Source of the DNA: Lachnospiraceae bacterium UBA1760
GTDB taxonomy: Bacteria; Bacillota; Clostridia; Lachnospirales; Lachnospiraceae
Length of the DNA: 25,078 nucleotides
Direction: 5' to 3'
NCBI GenBank assembly: GCA_002314775.1
Contig: DCHE01000027.1
Coordinates: 1 to 25,078, forward strand
Below are positions 7,817 through 14,135 of this stretch, piece after piece. The notes beneath the pieces are model-generated. The model saw only the letters and a program-made list of their open reading frames with translations, was not told the DNA's origin and made no database searches. A program made the translations under genes and the position numbers. Positions within the stretch are counted from its first letter, which is position 1; each line of letters starts with the position of its first letter.

Positions 7817-9024
7817 TTCATCTCTGAGTTAAAAATATTGGTCTCAGTGATTCGCCTTAACAGCTTCTTTTCTCCATCCACAGTTATAAGTGTCACCGCT
7901 GGCAGCTCCCTGCTTAGGAAAAGTGCCATACCCTCTGTCACTGAGTAGGCTCCACAGCGCTCGAAGATAAGATAATCTCCATACTTTACATCCGTAAGGC
8001 TTAAATCTCTTACAATTACGTCGTTAAGTGAGCAGAGCGAACCACAGACAGTGTAGCTCTTTTCTCCCACGTCACCCTTTATATCATCACCCAGCGAGTA
8101 GTGTCTTATAAATGGCTTCTTCATTCCCACCATCTGACCATAATAATTCAGCTGGTGGATTCCGCCGTCCACAATAAGGAAGTTTGAGTCCTCGTTGTGC
8201 TTAATATCTATAACCTTAGTTACAAAATAACCACACATTGAGGCTATGAAACGTCCCATCTCAACTGTCACCTTACTGTAGCCATTAAGAGTTTTAAGAA
8301 GCTCCTCGAAGCAAGTAAGCTCAGATAACTGGTCCATGTTATTATCTGTCTCAAAATAATTAACACATAGTCCCGGACCATACTCAAGCTCTGGATTTTC
8401 AATTCCAAATTTCTCTTTAAGCTCTGTTGCAAACTCAGTCAGCATTATGAGCTCTTTTTCTATCTTTTTAAGCTTTTTCTGGGTTCCCGAGAAGTAATGC
8501 ACTCCTATAAACTCGAGATTATCACTCTCTGTCACCTTCTTAAGTATATCAAAATATTCCTGCTTTGACACGCCAAACTGACTGCCATTTGTAAGTCTTA
8601 TTAATACCTTAAGCTTAAGGTTTTTCCCTGCGGCAAGCTCCTCTAATATCTCATAGTGAAGAGTGGATTCTATTGTATAAATTCCCTTTCCCTTACTGTA
8701 ATCGAGAATTCTGTCAATAGAGGCTACTGTTTTATTCACACCTGACACAATAATCTTTTCAAGCTCTACGCCTTCTCTGACGCAGATTTCATACTCTCCC
8801 GGCGAACATACCTCTATACGTTTCGCAAACTCTGAAGCGTACTTTACAATAAATGGATTTGCCTTCATTGCATAGCAGTAGTCCGCTGATGGAGCAGCCT
8901 TTTTGCAAAGCTCAAGTATCTCCATTATACTTCTCATATCAAAAACGTAAGAGGGGGTTCCGCTCTCTCTTGATATGTCTATAAGCTCATTTGTTTTAAG
9001 TTTTGTTTCCAGTTTAGTTTCCAA
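7813..9024 (-). CDS. Fold-type III PLP enzyme of the Orn/DAP/Arg decarboxylase family
   Basis: 403 residues. The N-terminal alanine-racemase-like barrel carries YAMKAN with PLP-binding Lys54, EVCSPGEY (71-78) and GVHYFSGTQ with His176. The C-terminal sheet domain carries FLIVDGGIHQ (282-291), CGSLCSLND with Cys331, and GAY with Tyr360. The set matches group IV decarboxylases; CGxLC and GAYSVT resemble BtrK, which decarboxylates glutamate held on a carrier protein in butirosin synthesis (established for BtrK, inferred here). The phosphate-binding glycine loop reads YGPGLC (215-220) instead of GGGFG, and EPGR is EMGR (255-258), so chemistry may differ; a racemase role is possible. The start is TTG (9024) with GAGGG 6 nt upstream; the first ATG (residue 30) would delete the first beta strand. 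It lies between the adenylation and carrier genes. Confidence 0.85.
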   Translation of the reverse strand: METKLETKLKTNELIDISRESGTPSYVFDMRSIMEILELCKKAAPSADYCYAMKANPFIVKYASEFAKRIEVCSPGEYEICVREGVELEKIIVSGVNKTVASIDRILDYSKGKGIYTIESTLHYEILEELAAGKNLKLKVLIRLTNGSQFGVSKQEYFDILKKVTESDNLEFIGVHYFSGTQKKLKKIEKELIMLTEFATELKEKFGIENPELEYGPGLCVNYFETDNNMDQLSELTCFEELLKTLNGYSKVTVEMGRFIASMCGYFVTKVIDIKHNEDSNFLIVDGGIHQLNYYGQMVGMKKPFIRHYSLGDDIKGDVGEKSYTVCGSLCSLNDVIVRDLSLTDVKYGDYLIFERCGAYSVTEGMALFLSRELPAVTLITVDGEKKLLRRITETNIFNSEMK

Positions 9025-9054
9025 TTTTTTCCCTCAAATCATACACTTTATCAG

Positions 9055-10581
9055 TTACCTGTTATCGTACAGCTCGCGAATCCTCTTCCTGTCTATCTTG
9101 CCATTCTTATTAAGCGGCATCTCCTCAAGCTGAAAGAATAGATTAGGAACCATATAATCAGGAACCTTAACCTTCATATCTGTCATAATCTGCTTCTTGC
9201 TGTCACCGCCAACATAGTAGGCAACAATTTTCTTCTTCTCATCATCAAAGAAGCACACACCTGTGTCAACTGAAGCCACATTATTAAGCACAGCCTCAAT
9301 CTCCTCAAGCTCGATTCTGTGTCCCATATGCTTAATCTGGAAATCCTTTCTTCCTGCAAAATAGAGCATTCCATCCTCGCCCCACTCTGCCAGATCGCCC
9401 GTTCTATATATTGGCTCATTCCAGTATTTATTGAGCGGATTATTGGTAAATGCCTTTTTTGTTGTCTCCGGTGAATTGTAATATCCAAGAGCAAGAGCAG
9501 TACCAGCAACACAGATCTCTGCTGGAACGTGACAGTTCTCACTTGTTACTAATCTGTCCTCGCCGTCAAGAAGAAATACCTTTTCATTTGGAAATACATT
9601 GCCAAGAGGAATCTTATATTCTATGTCTATTTCATCCGGAATTACATAGTAGGTACAGTTACAGGTTATCTCTGTCGGTCCGTAAAGATTCACAAACATC
9701 GCATCCGGGAAGTATTCCTTCCAGGAGATAAGCTGTTTAACTGGCATAGCCTCACCGCTAAACATAACTCTTTTTATAGTCTGAGGTGCCTTGTACTTTA
9801 GTCCGTGAAGTCTGTTTAGCATTACCAGTGCAGATACTGCCCAGGTAAGGTTTGTGACTCCATTTTCCTCAATCATATCCATAACGTTGTTCGGGAACAT
9901 AAAATATGCCTTTGGAATCAGCACCATAGTCGCTGCGACCTTCAATGCGCTGTAGATATCCTTGACCGAAACATCAAAATCAAAGGGTGCCTGATTACCT
10001 ATTACATCCTTATCTGTTATTCCAAATATCTCTGTGAAATTATCAATAAAATCAATAGTTGATCTGTGAGATACGAGTACTCCCTTTGGCACTCCCGTAG
10101 AGCCTGATGTGAAATTGCAGTAAAGCGGGCTGGTATCTGTCACTCTCTTTCTGATTGAATTAAGCTTTCCCTCGTCTACCTTATCCGCCTTCTCGATTAG
10201 GTCCTCAACCTCGAGAACATTTTTAATATCAAAATCTACCGATTTAAGTCTTTCTAGGCTTTCCTTTGTTCCAATTAAAACCTCCGCCTCAAGCACCGAA
10301 AATGACTTCCTCAGTCTTTCATCTGGAAAAGACGGATCTATGAGTGTGTAAAAGCAGCCCGCGTTTAATGCGCCCATGAAGCACATCATGGTCTTTACAC
10401 TCTTATCCATAAAGATAACCACAGGTCTCTCTATCTCAGTAAGCCCAGCAAGGTAAGTACCAATCCTTCTTCCTGCCTCCTTAAGCTTACTAAAGCTTAT
10501 CTCTTCCTTCTCATCCTTAACCGCAATTTTATCCGGAAAACGCTCTGCACTTTCCTCTAAGTATTCTAAAACGTTAATCAT
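9055..10581 (-). CDS. DltA-like amino acid adenylation enzyme (carrier protein ligase)
   Basis: 508 residues from the chosen ATG. ANL-superfamily motifs appear in order: FTSGSTGVPKG (157-167), NQAPFDFDVSV with Asp203 at the place that holds the substrate amino group in adenylation domains, FSGE (274-277), NLYGPTE (298-304), YRTGDLAEW (392-400), GRKDFQIKHMGHRIELEEIE (410-429, the DltA-like hinge region) and NGKIDRK with Lys495. It is a free-standing domain that would activate an amino acid with ATP and load the carrier protein. DltA of Bacillus has FCGE, where Cys favours D-alanine; here it is Ser275. The open frame runs to 10671, but GGAG 8 nt before the ATG at 10581, and a promoter inside the extension, fix the start. 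It is the first gene of the operon, 30 nt before the PLP enzyme. Confidence 0.92.
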   Translation of the reverse strand: MINVLEYLEESAERFPDKIAVKDEKEEISFSKLKEAGRRIGTYLAGLTEIERPVVIFMDKSVKTMMCFMGALNAGCFYTLIDPSFPDERLRKSFSVLEAEVLIGTKESLERLKSVDFDIKNVLEVEDLIEKADKVDEGKLNSIRKRVTDTSPLYCNFTSGSTGVPKGVLVSHRSTIDFIDNFTEIFGITDKDVIGNQAPFDFDVSVKDIYSALKVAATMVLIPKAYFMFPNNVMDMIEENGVTNLTWAVSALVMLNRLHGLKYKAPQTIKRVMFSGEAMPVKQLISWKEYFPDAMFVNLYGPTEITCNCTYYVIPDEIDIEYKIPLGNVFPNEKVFLLDGEDRLVTSENCHVPAEICVAGTALALGYYNSPETTKKAFTNNPLNKYWNEPIYRTGDLAEWGEDGMLYFAGRKDFQIKHMGHRIELEEIEAVLNNVASVDTGVCFFDDEKKKIVAYYVGGDSKKQIMTDMKVKVPDYMVPNLFFQLEEMPLNKNGKIDRKRIRELYDNR

Positions 10582-10632
10582 ATTATTCTCCAATTCGTGG
10601 CTTATAGCCTTCAATTGCAAAAGTCCTTGAAA

Positions 10633-10661
10633 ATTATACTCGTAAACAGTACATTTCTCAA
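10633..10661 (-). promoter_or_regulatory. Sigma-A promoter of the dlt-like operon
   Basis: On the minus strand TTGAGA (10661-10656) is followed after exactly 17 nt by a perfect TATAAT (10638-10633). Transcription would begin near 10626, about 45 nt before the ATG at 10581. Because the boxes lie inside the longer open frame that starts at 10671, that longer start cannot be used from this promoter. Confidence 0.85.
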
Positions 10662-10691
10662 CAAGAATCATCTTAACATATAAAATACAAT

Positions 10692-10718
10692 AAAAAAAGT
10701 GACATTTCTGCCACTTTT
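10692..10718 (-). terminator. Intrinsic terminator of the MATE exporter gene
   Basis: On the minus strand AAAAGTGGC pairs with GTCACTTTT (9 bp with one G-U pair, 6-nt loop) and runs into TTTTTTT. It lies 35 nt after the MATE stop and about 30 nt before the next promoter, so the exporter and the dlt-like operon are separate units that could still be linked by read-through. Confidence 0.85.
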
Positions 10719-10752
10719 ATTACTTTCTTGATTATATTTCTTTAAGATTTCT

Positions 10753-12123
10753 TTAATTATTCTCCTGTTTTAAGATAGCATTCCCCTCGGACTGCTTTCT
10801 TAGATATATCACAAATCGCAAAAAGGCAACTGTTGCAATTAATATCCAGGTGAAAATGTTAGTGTACCAGACTCCCCAAAAGCCTATTCCAGGTATATTC
10901 ATGAGTATAAGAGCGAATATTACTCTTCCTCCAACCTCCATGCAGCCATTTAACATTGAGTAGAACACATCGCCCATTCCGCTTAATGAGCCTCTGAAGA
11001 TGTAAATTGAGCCAAGAGCAAAGTACATAGAACTCGCAATCACAAGTCCCTTTGAGCCAAGGCTTATTACCTCTTTATCCTCAACAAAAATTCCAATTAT
11101 ATCTGCTCTGAACAGGAGTACTGCCAGTAAAATCAGCATACTTAATATGAAGGTCATAATTTCTGCCCTGTATACTGCCTTCTTTATTCTGTCATAATTC
11201 TTTGCTCCCAGGTTCTGGCCGGAGAAGGTTGATATTGCAGTACCAAGAGAGGCAAAGGGCTGAAATACAATATTCTCTATCTTTCCAGTAGCTGTGTAGG
11301 CGGCCATAACATTCGAACCGTAGCCATTTATAAGAGCCTGAAGAATTGCACAGCTTATAGAGATAAGTGCGGTCTGAAAAGCCATAGGCACACCTATTCT
11401 CACATCCTCCTTTATTATTGCCGGGTTAATCTTGAAATAGCTTTTATCAAGCTTGAAATATGGATTCTTTGTTATTGCGAAGGCAAGTGAACCCATAGCT
11501 GCAACAAACTGACTAACCACGGTAGCATAGGCTGCTCCAGCCACTCCCATACCTAGCTCCATCACAAACAGGACATCCAAAACTACATTTAATACTGATG
11601 AAACTATAAGAAAATACAGCGGGGTTTTGGAGTCTCCGAGAGCTCTGAGTATAGCTGAAATTCCATTGTAAAAGGCCATTACTATTGTTAATCCGCAGGT
11701 GATTCTCATGTAGGTGAAGGCATAGTCAAAGTTCTCTGCCGGAGTATTCATTATTTTGAGCACTGGTCCTGCAAAGAAAAATCCAAGCAAGCTCATAATT
11801 ATTCCAGATACCAGAATAACATACAGGGAATTGGCTATTGCACTCTTTAAGGTTTCCTCTTTTTTCGCACCAAATAGTTTAGCGGCTATCACTCCGATTC
11901 CATTTGCAAGTCCAAAGCAAAGTGAGAAAAAGAGAAAGCTTATCATTCCTACCGAACCTACTCCTCCAAGGGCCTCTTTTCCAAGGTGTCTTCCCACAAC
12001 TATTGAGTCTACAATATTATAAACCTGCTGAAACAGATTGCCTATCAGAAGAGGTACGGCAAACTTAATAAGCTTCCTTGTGATAGCACCCTCGGTCATA
12101 TCTAAAATGTATTTTTCGTTCAT
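10753..12123 (-). CDS. MATE-family efflux transporter
   Basis: 456 residues with about 12 membrane helices, the standard size. MATE features include the opening MTEGAITRKLIKFAVPLLIGNLFQ-type helix, VYNIVDSIVVGRHLGKEALGGVG (about 35-57), a repeat of this pattern in the second half (ISTFSGQNLGAKNYDRI), and a YFxxG-like RALGDSKTPL loop. Such proteins export cationic drugs, metabolites or lipid-linked material by Na+ or H+ antiport; the substrate cannot be told from sequence. The longest frame starts five codons earlier, but GGAG 6 nt before the ATG at 12123 decides the start. It is transcribed toward the dlt-like operon and separated from it by a terminator. Membership in that pathway is possible but unsupported beyond position. 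Confidence 0.93.
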   Translation of the reverse strand: MNEKYILDMTEGAITRKLIKFAVPLLIGNLFQQVYNIVDSIVVGRHLGKEALGGVGSVGMISFLFFSLCFGLANGIGVIAAKLFGAKKEETLKSAIANSLYVILVSGIIMSLLGFFFAGPVLKIMNTPAENFDYAFTYMRITCGLTIVMAFYNGISAILRALGDSKTPLYFLIVSSVLNVVLDVLFVMELGMGVAGAAYATVVSQFVAAMGSLAFAITKNPYFKLDKSYFKINPAIIKEDVRIGVPMAFQTALISISCAILQALINGYGSNVMAAYTATGKIENIVFQPFASLGTAISTFSGQNLGAKNYDRIKKAVYRAEIMTFILSMLILLAVLLFRADIIGIFVEDKEVISLGSKGLVIASSMYFALGSIYIFRGSLSGMGDVFYSMLNGCMEVGGRVIFALILMNIPGIGFWGVWYTNIFTWILIATVAFLRFVIYLRKQSEGNAILKQENN

Positions 12124-12146
12124 ATTCTTCTCCATCATGCAGCCAA

Positions 12147-12152
12147 ATTATA
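12147..12152 (-). promoter_or_regulatory. -10 box of the MATE gene
   Basis: A perfect TATAAT lies on the minus strand 24 nt upstream of the MATE ATG. No good -35 box is found at 16-18 nt (GTACGA at 17), where instead one arm of the 12162-12202 inverted repeat is found. An activator or a weak promoter is implied. Confidence 0.45.
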
Positions 12153-12161
12153 GTAAATCTT

Positions 12162-12202
12162 AAAAGGCATCGTACTTTTTGTATTATAGTACAATGCCTT
12201 TT
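12162..12202. terminator. Hairpin between the EAL gene and the MATE promoter
   Basis: AAAAGGCATCGTAC (12162-12175) and GTACAATGCCTTTT (12189-12202) form a 14-bp inverted repeat with one mismatch, which is a G-U pair on the minus strand, and a 13-nt loop. On the minus strand it lies about 50 nt after the stop of the response-regulator EAL gene and ends in TTTT, so it is a plausible terminator. The loop itself contains another TATAAT, and the downstream arm overlaps the -35 region of the MATE promoter. Confidence 0.65.
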
Positions 12203-12252
12203 TTATTTATATTACGTTTTTGATTTTTATATCATGATTTTATTATAATCTG

Positions 12253-13980
12253 TCAAATATTCATCTCATCAAGAATCTTCTCAAAGCTTTCCTGGTTCTT
12301 TGGAGGGGAGAAGAAATATCCCTGAATCATATCGCAGCCGGCAGCTTTTAAGAATTCAACCTGTTCCTTCTTCTCTACGCCCTCAGCTACTACCCTCATT
12401 CCAAGCTCCTGAGCTATATTGATGGTATGCTTAAGTACAATATCACCTCTCTGGCTTCCAATCTGATCCACTAAGCTCTTGTCAATCTTAAGCACATCAA
12501 ATGGAATTGTACCAAGACTTGAAAGTGATGAATAACCTGCGCCAAAATCATCCATATGGAGGAAGAAACCGAGCTTCAAAAGCTCAAGGGCAAGCTTCAT
12601 AATTCTCTGGCCCTCTGTTGCAGCAGATTCAGTAAGCTCAAGCGGAACTAATTCCTGAGAAATACCTGCTTCCTTAACCATCTTTACATATCTGTCCAGA
12701 GTATCCTTGTGGTACACACTGCTTCTGGAAAGATTTACCGAGATTGGAATTATCTTCTTATTCGCCTTAAGTCTTCCCTTCTGGAATTCGCAAACTCTGT
12801 TAAATACATATTCGTCAAGTCTGTGAATAAGTCCATCCTGCTCAAAAAGGGTGATGAATTCACCAGGTGAAACCATATTTCCATCCTTGTCAACCCATCT
12901 CACAAGCGCTTCTGCACCAACCATCTTTTCTGTTTCGATATCAATCTTTGGCTGAAACCATACAACGAACTCATTGTTATTTAAGGCATCATCAAATTCA
13001 GCCTCCATCTTCTGGTTTCTTAGTCTCCTGTTACTGAGCTCCTCGTCATAGTAGCCCAGGTCCTCCATAAGCTTGTGCTTAACTCTTGAAATTGCCATAA
13101 GTACTCTGTCACAGAGTATTGATACTGGCTGAGTTTTGTCAATATTCTTATAGATTCCATACTTTACTGTAAGATTCTGGACAGGTGCCTTCTTGGCAAC
13201 ATACTTTACAAACTTCTTGAATTCCTCAATACTTACTCTCTTTTCAGATGGATACAGGCAGAAAAACTTGTCTCCCTGTCTCGCTATTATTCCGTCAGGA
13301 ACGCAGCTTCTAAGATAATTGCCCAGGAAGAATAAAACCTTATCTCCTGATTTTTCACCATAGATACTGTTAACAAGCTTGAACTCCTGAATATCCGACA
13401 CGAACATATCGTAGTCATCATAAACTCCGGATTTCAAAATTTCTTCCGCATGATGATAAAATGCCGGCATTGTGTAGTGACCAGTAATCTCATCAAACTC
13501 TACAACTGAAAGAGTTGCAACTGACTCCCTGAGGTTAATAATATTATGTACCCTGCTGAGTACGACCTTTGGATTATATGGCTTTGTAATAAAGTCCGCC
13601 GCGCCCAAATCAAGACATCTTGATTCATCATCTGAGTTTGTGCTTCCAGTTGTCACAATTATTGGCACTGTTTTTAATAATGCGTCTCCTCTCACCCTTT
13701 CGAGGAATTCAAACCCATCGCAGACTGGCATTCTGATATCAAGCAGAACCATAGCAAGCTCTCTATAGTTCTCTGCAAGTACCTTAAGTCCAATCTCACC
13801 GTTTATGGCAGAAAGAATTTCGAATTCTTCTTCAAGAAGCATTGAAAGGATTTCCATATTTAGTTCATTATCCTCAACTATAAGGATTTTTTTCTTAGGT
13901 GTGCATATGTCCTTAAGCGCTGATTCATTCGACTCCTCGTTGGACATCTCTCCTGCTTTAATACCTAGTATTTCATCCAT
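12253..13980 (-). CDS. Response regulator with degenerate GGDEF and intact EAL (c-di-GMP phosphodiesterase)
   Basis: 575 residues from the chosen ATG. Domain order: receiver domain (about 30-150) with KKILIVEDNE, phospho-acceptor Asp81 in LLDIRMP and ITKPYNP; a GGDEF-like domain (about 160-320) whose signature is RQGDKF instead of GGDEF, so it should not make c-di-GMP; and an EAL domain (about 330-575) with the catalytic set EALVRW (357-362), VNLSRSS, ELTES, MDDFGAGYSSL, LKIDKSLV, AEGVE and QGYFFSPP. It most likely cleaves c-di-GMP to pGpG under control of phosphorylation; the partner kinase is not in the window. A GTG at 14022 gives a longer frame with no ribosome binding site; ATG 13980 follows GGTGG by 7 nt. 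The start is moderately sure. It has its own promoter and follows another c-di-GMP gene. Confidence 0.9.
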   Translation of the reverse strand: MDEILGIKAGEMSNEESNESALKDICTPKKKILIVEDNELNMEILSMLLEEEFEILSAINGEIGLKVLAENYRELAMVLLDIRMPVCDGFEFLERVRGDALLKTVPIIVTTGSTNSDDESRCLDLGAADFITKPYNPKVVLSRVHNIINLRESVATLSVVEFDEITGHYTMPAFYHHAEEILKSGVYDDYDMFVSDIQEFKLVNSIYGEKSGDKVLFFLGNYLRSCVPDGIIARQGDKFFCLYPSEKRVSIEEFKKFVKYVAKKAPVQNLTVKYGIYKNIDKTQPVSILCDRVLMAISRVKHKLMEDLGYYDEELSNRRLRNQKMEAEFDDALNNNEFVVWFQPKIDIETEKMVGAEALVRWVDKDGNMVSPGEFITLFEQDGLIHRLDEYVFNRVCEFQKGRLKANKKIIPISVNLSRSSVYHKDTLDRYVKMVKEAGISQELVPLELTESAATEGQRIMKLALELLKLGFFLHMDDFGAGYSSLSSLGTIPFDVLKIDKSLVDQIGSQRGDIVLKHTINIAQELGMRVVAEGVEKKEQVEFLKAAGCDMIQGYFFSPPKNQESFEKILDEMNI

Positions 13981-14061
13981 ATATCTTCCACCACCATTCA
14001 AAAGTAAAACGTTTCCATTCACATCTGCAATAATTTGCTAAAAACGATACCATACACATTG

Positions 14062-14090
14062 ATTATAACAAATTTAAATACAATGTTCAA
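14062..14090 (-). promoter_or_regulatory. Extended -10 sigma-A promoter of the EAL gene
   Basis: On the minus strand TTGAAC (14090-14085) is followed after 17 nt by a perfect TATAAT (14067-14062), preceded by TG at the extended -10 position. Transcription would start near 14055, giving a leader of about 75 nt to the ATG at 13980. Confidence 0.8.
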
Positions 14091-14135
14091 TATATCGAAA
14101 GTTGATTTTATTCCGTTTTCGGTCGAATGTTTTAT

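Noticed and set aside
4894..10581. Canonical dltABCD operon
   Set aside because: Gene order differs, a PLP enzyme is inserted, no DltX-like small gene is seen, the MBOAT protein is longer and the SGNH protein shorter than usual, and the FCGE motif is FSGE.
10582..10671. Longer N-terminus of the adenylation enzyme
   Set aside because: It contains the operon promoter and has no family similarity; ATG 10581 has a good ribosome binding site.
13981..14022. GTG start at 14022 for the response-regulator EAL gene
   Set aside because: No ribosome binding site precedes it; the extra 14 residues are not part of the receiver domain. It remains possible.
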